This document shows, one piece after another, positions 9,268 through 17,851 of a DNA stretch of 64,000 bases. This DNA is from an uncultured Clostridia bacterium. Its GTDB lineage: Bacteria > Bacillota > Clostridia > Lachnospirales > Lachnospiraceae. The notes under the pieces were generated by a model. The model was not told the DNA's origin. It worked only from the letters and a program-made list of their open reading frames with translations, and ran no database searches. Numbering within the stretch: the first letter of the stretch is position 1; the number at the start of each line of letters is the position of its first letter. Location: positions 1 to 64,000 of the forward strand of contig CAOKDX010000017.1 of the NCBI GenBank assembly GCA_948467395.1, written 5' to 3'. A program made the position numbers and the translations under genes.

Positions 9268-10218
9268 TTACAGTTCATTTTGGGAAGTCTGCCTCAGGTT
9301 GCTCTCAAACATCCGGTTATAGCCAAGCCAGTTCATATTATCCCCCGCCTGCCCGAAGATCTCGGTCAGGGTCTGAAGCTTGGCGTCCGCATTATCTGCC
9401 AAATGGAGCGCCATGGCCTCCATAATGGCAGGCACCTTGGGGGAGCCAAATTCCAGCTTGCCGTGATGGGCAAGGATACAGTGCACCAGTTCATTTTTTA
9501 ATTTAGCTGGAAACCCTGGTATTTTTTCCGCCGCATCCTCCATGGCGCGGGCGCCGATATAGATATGTCCCAGCATCTGGCCCTCATCCGTATAATCGTT
9601 CTGCGGAAAACCGGATATTTCCTGAATCTTGCCCATATCGTGGAATAAAGCCGCCGTGATCAGCAGATCACGGTTGATCCTGGGATAATGATCGGCAAAA
9701 TACTGACACATATTGGTGACGCTCAGCGTATGCTCCAGAAGACCGCCCATAAAACCGTGGTGCACGCTCTTCGCCGCCGAATGGCTCTTAAAGCTGTCGA
9801 TAAACCCGGCGTCCTCCACGAAAAACATCTCCAGTATCTTTCTCAGATAACGGTTCTGCACGCTTGCCACATACTTCATAATGCTGCCGTACATTTCCGC
9901 TACGTCCTTATCCGTGCTGGGGACATAATCTGCCGGATCGTATTCCCCCTCATCACTGATGCGCACACGGGAAATATTCATCTGAAGGTTTCCCTGAAAG
10001 CTTGTAACCATTCCCTCACAGTGTATATAGTCCAGGGATTCAAAGTCGGCGATGCCATTATTCAGATCCCAGATCTTCCCGTCTGCCAGTCCCGTTTTGT
10101 CCTGAAGCGTCAGAGAATAATATGTCTTTCCTGCCTTCGTCTTAAATACCTGCTTCTGTTTGCAGAGATATGTACCCGTAAATTTCTCACCTTCCCGGTA
10201 ATCCTTCAAATAATTCAT
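9268..10218 (-). CDS. yhaM: 3'-5' exoribonuclease YhaM (OB fold plus HD domain)
   Basis: The protein has about 316 residues. An N-terminal OB-fold nucleic-acid binding domain (about 1-90, GEKFTGTYLCKQK and LQDKTGLADGKIWD) precedes an HD phosphohydrolase domain with HHGFMGGLLEHT near 160, LFHDMGK near 200 and a third His pair near AHHGKLEFGSP. This is the YhaM architecture, a 3'-5' exoribonuclease in RNA and DNA turnover. The start is unclear: ATG at 10218, with GTG (10227) and TTG (10230) just upstream. The only GAGG sits in the arm of a strong hairpin immediately before these codons, so translation may be structure-controlled. Confidence 0.85.
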   Translation of the reverse strand: MNYLKDYREGEKFTGTYLCKQKQVFKTKAGKTYYSLTLQDKTGLADGKIWDLNNGIADFESLDYIHCEGMVTSFQGNLQMNISRVRISDEGEYDPADYVPSTDKDVAEMYGSIMKYVASVQNRYLRKILEMFFVEDAGFIDSFKSHSAAKSVHHGFMGGLLEHTLSVTNMCQYFADHYPRINRDLLITAALFHDMGKIQEISGFPQNDYTDEGQMLGHIYIGARAMEDAAEKIPGFPAKLKNELVHCILAHHGKLEFGSPKVPAIMEAMALHLADNADAKLQTLTEIFGQAGDNMNWLGYNRMFESNLRQTSQNEL

Positions 10219-10230
10219 AATTTGCACCAA

Positions 10231-10334
10231 GCCTCAAGTGAAAATGCTTGCATTTTCATTTGAGGCGCAAACACAAAGGGTGAAAGATGTGTGTTTGCAA
10301 TTTTTCCTTTCTTCTATAATTTCTTTCACCCTTT
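10231..10334 (-). repeat. Three inverted repeats in the yhaM leader
   Basis: Three stems lie directly upstream of the yhaM start. Stem A (10231-10266) has 16-nt arms GCCTCAAGTGAAAATG / CATTTTCATTTGAGGC, one G-T mismatch and a 4-nt loop. Stem B (10267-10298) has GCAAACACA / TGTGTTTGC. Stem C pairs AAAGGGTGAAAGA (10275-10287) with TCTTTCACCCTTT (10322-10334). B and C overlap and exclude each other, as in switchable leaders. Stem A contains the likely Shine-Dalgarno of yhaM. What controls it is not known. Confidence 0.7.
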
Positions 10335-10464
10335 CCCCCATTCAGTGCGGGCCGGACCGCCAGCCCTTCTCTGTCGGGCAGCGGTGCGGCATCATTTTTC
10401 TTACCTCCTATTGTAAGGGGATTATGCGCTAAAATCAAGGCAATGTTTACTTTTCTCACATTTA

Positions 10465-10493
10465 TTGCAAATCTTATCTTTTTATTGTAGAAT
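10465..10493 (+). promoter_or_regulatory. SigA-type promoter for mutS2
   Basis: TTGCAA and TAGAAT are separated by 17 bp, about 65 bp before the mutS2 start. Confidence 0.6.
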
Positions 10494-10556
10494 GTTGTTA
10501 TTGTCCGCCAGTTTTTTACTTAAAATAAGCAAATTTTTAATAGAATGGAGATTTAA

Positions 10557-12926
10557 ATGAATAAAAAAGTATTACAGACATTAGAATACCATAAAATTAT
10601 TTCCATGCTGGTGGAGGAAGCCGATTCACCGCTGGCAAAGGAGAGTGCCAGACATCTGCTGCCCTCTTCGGACAGGTCCCGGATCACCGCATGGCAGACC
10701 GAGACCTCCCATGCGCTCATGCGGCTCTATAAATGGGGAAAACCTGCTTTTCACGGCCTGCGGGACATCCGGCCCAGCCTGCTCCCCCTGGAGAAGGGCG
10801 GTATACTGGGTATGGGCGAGCTGCTGAATATAAGCCGCTGTCTGGAGATTGCCAAAGCAGCCATTGAATACGACCACAAAGATGAGGAAATGAAAGATGC
10901 GCTGTCCGGCCGATTTGCCAGTCTGGTGGATCTGCCGGATCTCCGCCGGGAAATCGGGCGATGCATCATCAGCCCGGAGGAGATGGCGGACGACGCCAGT
11001 CCGGAGCTGAAAAGGATCCGGAGATCCATCCATTCCGCCAATGACCGGATACGGGAACAGCTGAATGCCACCATGAATTCCTCGTCCTCCATGCTTCGTG
11101 ACAATATCGTTACCATGAGGAACGGACGGTACTGCCTTCCGGTCAGACAGGAGTACAAATCCTCCTTTCCCGGCATGATCCATGATCAGAGCGCCACCGG
11201 CTCCACCTTTTTTATCGAGCCCATGGCCATTGTCAAGCTGAACAACGAACTGGCGGAGCTGGCCATGAAAGAACAGGAGGAAATCGAGAAGGTTCTGGCC
11301 TCCCTCAGCGCCCTGGCCGCCCCCTGTACGGATGACCTGCAGAGAAACGTACTGCTGCTGGCGGAACTGGATTTTATTTTTGCCAAGGCGGGGCTTTCAA
11401 AGAAAATGCAGGGCAGCGAACCACTCTTCGATCAGAATTATATCCATATAAAGAAAGGAAGGCATCCGCTTATACCGAGGGACCAGGTGGTGCCCATTGA
11501 TGTGTCCCTTGGCAGGAGCTATGATCTCCTTGTGATCACGGGACCCAACACCGGCGGCAAAACGGTTTCCCTAAAAACGGTTGGTCTCTTTACCCTGATG
11601 GGACAGGCGGGACTGCATATTCCCGCCCAGGATCACTCTCATCTGAGAGTGTATGAGGAGGTGTACGCCGATATCGGGGACGAGCAGAGCATCGAACAGA
11701 GCCTCAGTACCTTTTCCTCCCATATGGTCAATACCGTGGAGATACTTAAGAGGGCAAATAAAAAAACTCTGACTCTTTTTGATGAGCTGGGAGCGGGCAC
11801 GGATCCCACCGAAGGCGCCGCACTGGCCATCGCCATCCTGGATGACCTGCACAGCCGGAATGTCACTGCCATGGCCACCACTCACTACAGTGAGCTGAAA
11901 TTATATGCACTTCAGACAGAGGGTGTAGAAAATGCATCCTGTGAATTCGATGTGGAATCCCTTCGGCCCACTTACCGCCTGATGGTGGGAATACCTGGAA
12001 AGAGCAACGCCTTTGCCATCTCCGGCCGGCTGGGACTGCCGGAGGAGATCATTCAGGCTGCCGGAAGGCTGGTGGACAGCGACGCCAAACAATTTGAGGA
12101 CGTAGTCACGGGTCTGGAGGACGCCCGTGTCCAGGCAGAGAGGGAACGGGAAAAGGCAAAACAGCTCAGGGAAGAGGCTGAACACTATAAACAGAAGCTT
12201 ATGGCCAAAAATGAGCGCATCGATCAGGCAAAGGAAAAAATCCTCCGGCGCGCCAATGAGGAGGCCAATGAAATCCTGCAGAAGGCAAAGGATATCGCAG
12301 ACGAATCCATCCGCAGGTATAACAAATGGATGAATGATTCCGGCATGACAAAGGAGATGGAAAAGGAGCGTGCCGCACTCCGGGAAGAGCTGAATAAAAC
12401 CGGAGATAAGCTGACCCTCCAAAACACCCGGAAAAAAACCGCAAAAGCACCAGAAAAGCTTTCGGCGGGCGATATTGTCATGGTGCATTCCATGGGCGTG
12501 AAGGGCACTGTCAGCTCAGAGCCGGATAACAAGGGCAAATGCTATGTACAGATGGGCGTCCTGCGCTCTCTGGTAGACATCAAAGATCTTGAACTGCTGG
12601 AACAGGAGACGAAAGCAACAAAAAAGGAGGCAGCCATCACCCATGCCCGGAATATGAAAATGTCCAAGGCAATGACCATCTCCTCTGAGATCAATCTGAT
12701 CGGCAAAACAGTAGACGAGGCACTTGCCCTGCTGGACAAGTACCTCGATGATGCTTATCTTGCCAGGCTGCACCAGGTTACCGTAATCCATGGTATGGGC
12801 ACTGGCGCTCTGCGCACTGCCGTTCAGAACCATTGCAAGAAATGCAGATTTGTAAAAAGCTACCGCATGGGAGAATACGGCGAGGGCGGCTATGGCGTCA
12901 CGGTAGTAGAATTTAAGGAGCATTGA
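10557..12926 (+). CDS. mutS2: Endonuclease MutS2
   Basis: The 789-residue protein has the MutS core and ATPase with Walker A GPNTGGKT near residue 330 and Walker B LFDELGAGTDPTEG near 405, a charged coiled-coil segment (about 520-640) and a C-terminal Smr nuclease domain (LIGKTVDEAL, then VIHGMGTGAL near 750). MutS2 lacks the mismatch-recognition domain of MutS. It is known to suppress recombination, and in Bacillus to act on collided ribosomes through its Smr domain. ATGGAGAT precedes the start ATG. Length is normal for the family. Confidence 0.95.
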   Translation: MNKKVLQTLEYHKIISMLVEEADSPLAKESARHLLPSSDRSRITAWQTETSHALMRLYKWGKPAFHGLRDIRPSLLPLEKGGILGMGELLNISRCLEIAKAAIEYDHKDEEMKDALSGRFASLVDLPDLRREIGRCIISPEEMADDASPELKRIRRSIHSANDRIREQLNATMNSSSSMLRDNIVTMRNGRYCLPVRQEYKSSFPGMIHDQSATGSTFFIEPMAIVKLNNELAELAMKEQEEIEKVLASLSALAAPCTDDLQRNVLLLAELDFIFAKAGLSKKMQGSEPLFDQNYIHIKKGRHPLIPRDQVVPIDVSLGRSYDLLVITGPNTGGKTVSLKTVGLFTLMGQAGLHIPAQDHSHLRVYEEVYADIGDEQSIEQSLSTFSSHMVNTVEILKRANKKTLTLFDELGAGTDPTEGAALAIAILDDLHSRNVTAMATTHYSELKLYALQTEGVENASCEFDVESLRPTYRLMVGIPGKSNAFAISGRLGLPEEIIQAAGRLVDSDAKQFEDVVTGLEDARVQAEREREKAKQLREEAEHYKQKLMAKNERIDQAKEKILRRANEEANEILQKAKDIADESIRRYNKWMNDSGMTKEMEKERAALREELNKTGDKLTLQNTRKKTAKAPEKLSAGDIVMVHSMGVKGTVSSEPDNKGKCYVQMGVLRSLVDIKDLELLEQETKATKKEAAITHARNMKMSKAMTISSEINLIGKTVDEALALLDKYLDDAYLARLHQVTVIHGMGTGALRTAVQNHCKKCRFVKSYRMGEYGEGGYGVTVVEFKEH

Positions 12927-12947
12927 CACAGGGCAAGTTCAGCATCG

Positions 12948-14666
12948 CTAATCACCCAGATCCTCCCATGCGTCATCCTCCCCGGGCTCATCCATATCCG
13001 GATCGGCCTCCTCCGTGTCGTCCGACACCACATGGAGCTCCTGAACCACTACTTTTCCGTCCTTTACACGACAGACCAGTGAATTTTCACTGTCCCCCAG
13101 TGTAAAGGACTTTGTTTTTGGCTTAATTCTCTCAATATCACAGAACAGTACGGCTTCGACCCACTCCGAAGTAAAGATCCTCCGGGCATCAAGACGCATA
13201 AATTCTATTCTTGAATTCACCGTTATTCCAAGACCAGTTATATCCAGTGGATAATTGATATAGGCAGCGAGCCTCTTAAGGCTCCGTGCCGCCACAATCT
13301 CCTGGAGTTCCTGGGCTGCCTTATAGCTGTCTGGGCCAGGATCGTCGTTACCATTTCCCTCCTCCGGATCAGATTCGGAATCACTGTCCTCATCCGGAGA
13401 GACAGTTGGCTGCGCGTCCTCTTCCCCATCCGGCTCATTTTGGAATGAGATCTGGAAGATCGACAGCAGGCTGCTGAGGAAATCCGGTGTGATGTCATCG
13501 TCATACTCATCCAGAAACAGGGTGAAGCAGATCTCTTCCTGGGTAAATACCAGAAGTTTCTCATCGCTGTCCCTCTGATACACCTGCACCATTACATTCC
13601 CAACCGGAATACTGCCCACCTCATCATAATCCGACTTTGTGCCCTCCGGGGAACCGCTGCTGCCTGCATATCCGATTATCCAGTTGTCCTCCAGCGATTC
13701 ATCATCATAATAGAAGGCAAAGGATTCATAATCCCCCAGAAGCTTATACGTCACTTCCACTGCCGGATGGTTCAGTATCACACGAAATCCAAGATTATCA
13801 TAGACTTTTTTCAATACCTTCTTCTTTTCCCCGGCACTGGATTCCTGTTCTGTACCATCCCAGCCAACAATATTGGAATTCACCAGTCTCTGGTTCTTCT
13901 CCGGCTCCTCCTCATTATCATCCTTTTTATCTTCCTTCTTCTCCTCTTTCGCGCCGGACACAATTCTTCGGGCATTGTCCGTACTGCATGCCTTAGACAT
14001 CTTTACCGCAAAGGTGCATTCGGATTCCTCCCAGGTCATGGCACTGCACTTCTTCTCTCCATACATTTTTACATCAGCGCCGTCAATTTTCTCTGTGGCA
14101 AGCTCTGCCTCCTCCGAAAACTGACTCTTGATCTCAGGAGAATCCGCCTCTTCCTTATATTCAAAATAGATCTTATCCTCCTTCCGTTTCTTTTTCTGGT
14201 AGGTGATCTTCACATGCTTCTGTGCGTTCGCCACCTGAACCTTCTTAACCTTGTATCTCTTGTTAAGATTGGCAAGGGTATACGTCTTGCAGTCAGTCTT
14301 ACTGGCAATCTCCTCCACTGAGTCCAGCTCCTCCCACACCACTTCCTGTGTCGCTCCCATTGTCACCGGACTTCCCGGAGCATCCTTATGATACTCATGG
14401 TCCAGCGTGATGTACTGGTTCCGGATCAGCACCACACTGACACACAGCACGATGAAAGCTGCCGCAACAGCGCCAATCCTTTTCGGAGAAAATCGCAGTG
14501 ACCTTTCGGGACGGCCCGGATCCGCTTCGTTATCACTGGCGTTGTTTCCCCCGGACGGCAGCTCCGCCGCGTCCCTGCAGGTCTTCAGCACATTTGCAAG
14601 AATACGTGCTTTGTCATTATCACTTAGGGCAATCTTTTCTATCGCAGTCCTATATTCTTCCTTCAT
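12948..14666 (-). CDS. Probable anti-sigma factor, single-pass membrane protein
   Basis: The protein has about 572 residues. An N-terminal cytosolic part (about 1-65) is followed by one membrane helix (GAVAAAFIVLCVSVVLI) and a long extracytoplasmic part with lysine/glutamate-rich and Asp/Ser/Pro-rich stretches. It directly follows an ECF sigma factor gene: the sigma stop TAG overlaps a GTG, and an ATG lies 6 bp on. This position and topology fit a cognate anti-sigma factor, but no ZAS zinc motif or RsgI domain is seen. I chose the ATG at 14666 (10 bp after AGGAG); the GTG at 14672 is the alternative. It converges on mutS2 with only 21 bp between stops and no evident terminator. Confidence 0.6.
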   Translation of the reverse strand: MKEEYRTAIEKIALSDNDKARILANVLKTCRDAAELPSGGNNASDNEADPGRPERSLRFSPKRIGAVAAAFIVLCVSVVLIRNQYITLDHEYHKDAPGSPVTMGATQEVVWEELDSVEEIASKTDCKTYTLANLNKRYKVKKVQVANAQKHVKITYQKKKRKEDKIYFEYKEEADSPEIKSQFSEEAELATEKIDGADVKMYGEKKCSAMTWEESECTFAVKMSKACSTDNARRIVSGAKEEKKEDKKDDNEEEPEKNQRLVNSNIVGWDGTEQESSAGEKKKVLKKVYDNLGFRVILNHPAVEVTYKLLGDYESFAFYYDDESLEDNWIIGYAGSSGSPEGTKSDYDEVGSIPVGNVMVQVYQRDSDEKLLVFTQEEICFTLFLDEYDDDITPDFLSSLLSIFQISFQNEPDGEEDAQPTVSPDEDSDSESDPEEGNGNDDPGPDSYKAAQELQEIVAARSLKRLAAYINYPLDITGLGITVNSRIEFMRLDARRIFTSEWVEAVLFCDIERIKPKTKSFTLGDSENSLVCRVKDGKVVVQELHVVSDDTEEADPDMDEPGEDDAWEDLGD

Positions 14667-14671
14667 AGCCA

Positions 14672-15208
14672 CTATACTCCTTTCTCCATTTTTTTGTACG
14701 GAGAGCCGGTTCCTGTCTCCCCCAGCTTCTCCGCCAGTTTTTCCCGCCCGCGCTTTAAAAGCGACCGCACCGTCGCCTCTTTTTTATCCAGAATACTGGC
14801 TATCTCTTTTGTTGCATATTCCTCATAATAATACAAATGAAGAACGCTTCTATATTTTTCCGGAAGTGACATCAGACTCTGTAACACTTCGCTCTCTTCC
14901 CCAGACACAGGCTGATCCTCTGCCGCAATGTCAAAACCCTCCGGCAGCGGCGTCTGTTTTTTGTAAGCCGCAGATTTCAAAAAATCTTTACAGAGATTCA
15001 CCGCAACCCGGAGCAGCCACGCCTTCATCAGTTCTTCCGTCTCAAAGCATGTCCCGGACTGCATCAGCCGGATCAGGGTATCCTGAACGATATCTTCTGC
15101 GTCCTCACGCCGTTTTAAATAGGAAAATGATAGTCTCAATATATCATTTCCATAAAGATTGAGGGCAAGCTCTACCGCGCCCGATGGATTTGCCTCCACA
15201 TCTATCAT
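14672..15208 (-). CDS. ECF-type RNA polymerase sigma factor
   Basis: The 178-residue protein has sigma region 2 (LRLSFSYLKRREDAEDIVQDTLIRL, about 25-52) and region 4.2 (KYRSVLHLYYYEEYATKEIASIL, then EATVRSLLKRGREKL, about 115-160), without region 3. This is the plan of an ECF sigma factor that directs RNA polymerase to a small stress or envelope regulon. It starts at an ATG after GAGGTGGAG and overlaps the membrane protein gene downstream, its likely anti-sigma partner. A possible autoregulated promoter lies upstream. Confidence 0.88.
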   Translation of the reverse strand: MIDVEANPSGAVELALNLYGNDILRLSFSYLKRREDAEDIVQDTLIRLMQSGTCFETEELMKAWLLRVAVNLCKDFLKSAAYKKQTPLPEGFDIAAEDQPVSGEESEVLQSLMSLPEKYRSVLHLYYYEEYATKEIASILDKKEATVRSLLKRGREKLAEKLGETGTGSPYKKMEKGV

Positions 15209-15278
15209 TACTCCACCTCATTTCTATCTCACCGGCAGGACCGGATCATGTAGGGCCTATATCCATCCTTCTGTAAAT

Positions 15279-15306
15279 AGAACGATCAAATATAAACAAA
15301 TGTTGC
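15279..15306 (-). promoter_or_regulatory. Possible ECF-type promoter upstream of the sigma gene
   Basis: On the minus strand GCAACA is followed after 16 bp by CGTTCT. This resembles ECF promoters, which have an AAC core at -35 and CGT at -10. Autoregulation would be typical, but the match is short. Confidence 0.35.
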
Positions 15307-15461
15307 ATTTTCCCAAAAATTAAATGCTTTTTTATTGTAGCATTATTTTCTGGGATTTTCCAGCACAGATTTTACATACATCTATAGCCAAAGCGTCAAA
15401 ACTGTGATATACTTTTCCCACATAGATTTTGACACAGAATTCGGAACATAGGAGGACGGAC

Positions 15462-16325
15462 ATGGATTCAACCTGGATCAACGCACCTGCCAAGATCAAT
15501 ATCGGGCTGGATGTGCTCAGGCGCCGGGAAGACGGCTATCACGAGGTAAGGATGATCATGCAGAGCATACGGCTGTTTGACCGGCTGACACTGACCCGGA
15601 CAGATATGCCGGGCATCCACCTGACCACAAATCTCTCTTTTCTGCCAGTAAATAAAGATAATCTGGTATACCGGAGCGCCAGCCTGCTTATGGAAGAATT
15701 TGGAATCGAGGATGGTCTTTCAATCCATCTGGAGAAACGCATTCCAGTGGCAGCCGGTATGGCCGGTGGGAGCACCGATGCTGCCTCCTGTATGCTGGCC
15801 ATGAACGAACTGTATGGTCTGGGTCTGAACAAACGTCAGTTAATGAAACGCGGCGTCAGGCTGGGGGCAGACATTCCCTACTGTGTACTAAAGGGCACCG
15901 CTCTCTCGGAGGGTATCGGTGAGAAGCTCTCTACGATCCCCCGGATGCCGGACTGCTATATCCTGATTGCCAAACCGGGGATTCATGTATCCACCCGGTC
16001 CGTATACTCGGCTCTGGAATTAAACGATACCACACCGCATCCAGATATTGACCGGATGATCCAGGCAATGAAACAACGGGATCTGAAAGATCTCTGCCGC
16101 CACATGGGAAATATGCTGGAGACGGTTACAATCCCGGCACATCCTGAAATCGAAGAGATCAAGAGATGTATGATGGCAAACGGCGCCCTCGGCTCCCTGA
16201 TGAGCGGCAGCGGTCCCACCGTATTTGGGATCTTTGATGATCCCGACAGGGCAAAGTCTGCGAAATTGAAATGCTATGAACTGCCCTTTAAATGCTTTGT
16301 ATTTGTAACAGATCTTTACCGCTAA
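15462..16325 (+). CDS. ispE: 4-diphosphocytidyl-2-C-methyl-D-erythritol kinase
   Basis: The protein has about 287 residues and phosphorylates CDP-methylerythritol in the MEP isoprenoid pathway. The N-terminal APAKINIGLDVLRRREDGYHEV and the GHMP ATP loop PVAAGMAGGSTDAAS (about 96-110) are diagnostic, with a C-terminal LMSGSGPTVFG motif. The start at 15462 follows AGGAGGACGG; an upstream TTG frame extension has no ribosome site. A small secreted protein gene follows after 29 bp. Confidence 0.95.
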   Translation: MDSTWINAPAKINIGLDVLRRREDGYHEVRMIMQSIRLFDRLTLTRTDMPGIHLTTNLSFLPVNKDNLVYRSASLLMEEFGIEDGLSIHLEKRIPVAAGMAGGSTDAASCMLAMNELYGLGLNKRQLMKRGVRLGADIPYCVLKGTALSEGIGEKLSTIPRMPDCYILIAKPGIHVSTRSVYSALELNDTTPHPDIDRMIQAMKQRDLKDLCRHMGNMLETVTIPAHPEIEEIKRCMMANGALGSLMSGSGPTVFGIFDDPDRAKSAKLKCYELPFKCFVFVTDLYR

Positions 16326-16354
16326 GGAACTTCACTTTGTTTGGGGAGGATATC

Positions 16355-16774
16355 ATGAGACGGCCTGCATACAGAAAATGGTTCTTTATGATCATCACTG
16401 CTGTTCTGGCGCTGTCCGGTATACGGACAGGGTCTGCCGCCGCATGTTCTGTCAGCCCCCCGGCTGATATCCCCCTCTCCCCGGCAAGGCTTCAACGGAT
16501 CCTGATAAACCCACATCACGATGTCTCTACCTCTGAAATCCTGGGCAGAAAGAATGCCGAAGCCCTTGTTGCCAGCAGTATCCGGAACAGGACGAGAGCC
16601 AATTTCCGTATGGATGATACAGGAATTCTCCCGGAGCAGGCCAATCTCTCCTTCTCCTCCCTGTACACGGAGGCCGCTCTCCGCAGATGGAATAGACAAC
16701 CCCATGTCCGTTCGTGGATCATTCGCTATATCCATGATCAGGACGGTGAGAAGGACGGTGCATTTTCCTCTTAG
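16355..16774 (+). CDS. Small secreted protein, unknown
   Basis: The protein has about 139 residues and starts at an ATG after GGGGAGGATATC. A signal peptide is clear (Arg/Lys start, hydrophobic FFMIITAVLALSGI, cut near GSAAA). The mature part (LSPARLQRILINPHHDVSTSEIL, then RKNAEAL) matches no family I know. It sits 29 bp after ispE on the same strand and is probably cotranscribed. A 27-residue membrane peptide gene follows after 34 bp. Confidence 0.6.
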   Translation: MRRPAYRKWFFMIITAVLALSGIRTGSAAACSVSPPADIPLSPARLQRILINPHHDVSTSEILGRKNAEALVASSIRNRTRANFRMDDTGILPEQANLSFSSLYTEAALRRWNRQPHVRSWIIRYIHDQDGEKDGAFSS

Positions 16775-16808
16775 ATAGGTATGATCAGGAGGAAAGGAGC
16801 CACAGCAT

Positions 16809-16892
16809 ATGATAATAAAGATCATTATCGGTGTAGTGGTCGTTGCAGCCATTGCTGTATTCGCCTACAAGATCGATAATCCAAAGAAATAA
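16809..16892 (+). CDS. 27-residue single-pass membrane peptide
   Basis: An ATG follows a strong AGGAGGAAAGGAG site and opens a 27-codon frame: MIIK, a helix of about 15 hydrophobic residues rich in Ile, Val and Ala, then YKIDNPKK and TAA. A strong terminator begins 56 bp after the stop, so the gene closes the ispE transcript. The strong ribosome site and clean membrane-helix design argue that it is real. Function unknown. Confidence 0.65.
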   Translation: MIIKIIIGVVVVAAIAVFAYKIDNPKK

Positions 16893-16948
16893 ATTTTATC
16901 CATAAAGAAGCAAATTATTTTATCCAATTATTATGTAAAACTCTGACA

Positions 16949-16995
16949 ATGGTTTGCTGGTTTGTCTAAAAAGACTTGCCAGCAGCCATTTTTTA
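16949..16995 (+). terminator. Rho-independent terminator of the ispE transcript
   Basis: Three stacked stem segments (ATGG/CCAT, TGCTGG/CCAGCA, GTCT/AGAC) enclose an AAAA loop and are followed by a T-run. Confidence 0.8.
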
Positions 16996-17007
16996 TTGCC
17001 AAATAAA

Positions 17008-17048
17008 ATAGAATAAGAACCTCCCATATGTGGAGGTTCTTATTCTAT
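17008..17048. terminator. Bidirectional hairpin terminator
   Basis: A perfect 17-bp stem (arms ATAGAATAAGAACCTCC and its complement, 7-nt loop) overlaps the stop codon of the small acidic protein gene on the minus strand. AT-rich flanks allow termination either way. Confidence 0.7.
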
Positions 17049-17192
17049 CCTGTGCTTGCGGATAATTTCCTGATACCGCCGGTTTGAAGCTTCCATTTCG
17101 AGGTCCTCTTCCAACTCCTCCAGTGCAGCTTCTTCCTTATCCAGCTCTTCCAAAAGACCAAACAGGTCATCGTCTGTAAAAAACTGCTCCAT
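17040..17192 (-). CDS. 50-residue acidic coiled-coil-like protein
   Basis: An ATG 6-7 bp after AGGAGG opens a 50-codon frame: MEQFFTDDDLFGLLEELDKE, then Glu/Leu-rich heptad-like repeats (EEAALEELEEDLEM) and a basic end (RRYQEIIRKHRIE). It should form an acidic helix. Function unknown; it may bind a partner protein. A different frame over the same bases has no ribosome site and is a shadow. A TTGTAC-17-TAAAAT promoter lies upstream, and the stop is inside a hairpin terminator, so it is a compact single-gene unit. Confidence 0.65.
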   Translation of the reverse strand: MEQFFTDDDLFGLLEELDKEEAALEELEEDLEMEASNRRYQEIIRKHRIE

Positions 17193-17219
17193 AACCTGAC
17201 CTCCTCTGCCGTTTTCTTT

Positions 17220-17248
17220 ATTTTAACACAAAAAAATACTCTGTACAA
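17220..17248 (-). promoter_or_regulatory. Promoter for the small acidic protein gene
   Basis: TTGTAC and TAAAAT are 17 bp apart on the minus strand, about 28 bp before the start codon. Confidence 0.5.
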
Positions 17249-17258
17249 GCAGTTTCAC

Positions 17259-17287
17259 TTGCAAAAAGAGCTATTATATAATATTAT
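17259..17287 (+). promoter_or_regulatory. Promoter for the DUF4870-like/hydF pair
   Basis: TTGCAA and TATTAT are 17 bp apart, about 50 bp before the start. Confidence 0.55.
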
Positions 17288-17338
17288 GATATCAGGTTCA
17301 GACAAACATTTATTTTGAAGAGAGGAGTTATATTTCAT

Positions 17339-17851
17339 ATGGAAGAAAATATTGTTTTTAACACAGAAGATGTAACAAGTAACAAGGCGATGGGAATTCT
17401 TGCCTATCTGGGTCTGCTGGTCCTGGTTCCTATCTTCGCTGCCAAGGATTCCCAGTATGCAAGATTCCATGCCAATCAGGGCCTTGTTCTGTCCATCGCC
17501 ACAGTAGCTCTTTCTGTCGCAGCCGGTATCGTTATCTTTGTTGTGAGCATTATCACCTTTGGTCTGCTGGCCGTGCCGATTAGCATTATTCTGTACCTGG
17601 CATTGTTTGCTTTCTGGATTACATTTGCCGTGCTGGGCATACTGAACGCCTGCTCCGGCGAGGCAAAGAAACTGCCGCTGCTGGGGAATATTACCATATC
17701 AAATAATCTGGACAGGGAAGTGAACCATTATGTCGATGAACAGTACACCAAATGGAGAGCGCATCCATATCGCCCTCTTTGGACGCCGCAATGCAGGGAA
17801 ATCCAGTCTGATCAACGCCATTACCGGACAGGATCTCGCTATCGTATCTGA
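17339..17851 (+). CDS. DUF4870/Tic20-like small membrane protein with overlong C-terminus
   Basis: The frame gives about 170 residues. The first 120 match the DUF4870 pattern: NKAMGILAYLGLLVLVPIFA, RFHANQG, then two hydrophobic hairpins and a NACSGEAKKLPLLG end. Homologues I recall stop shortly after this point. Here the frame runs on for about 45 more residues, of which about 40 overlap the start of hydF in another frame, and those look like nonsense. A +1 shift near 17700 would give a stop near 17720, before hydF, so a recent frameshift or a sequencing indel is plausible. The start ATG follows GAGAGGAG. Confidence 0.65.
   Translation: MEENIVFNTEDVTSNKAMGILAYLGLLVLVPIFAAKDSQYARFHANQGLVLSIATVALSVAAGIVIFVVSIITFGLLAVPISIILYLALFAFWITFAVLGILNACSGEAKKLPLLGNITISNNLDREVNHYVDEQYTKWRAHPYRPLWTPQCREIQSDQRHYRTGSRYRI

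Noticed and set aside
10256-10459. 67-codon frame upstream of yhaM
   Set aside because: Lies within hairpin sequence, has no ribosome site and an unlikely composition.
17045-17248. 67-codon minus-strand frame
   Set aside because: Another frame over the same bases has the AGGAGG site, a coiled-coil composition and a fitting terminator.
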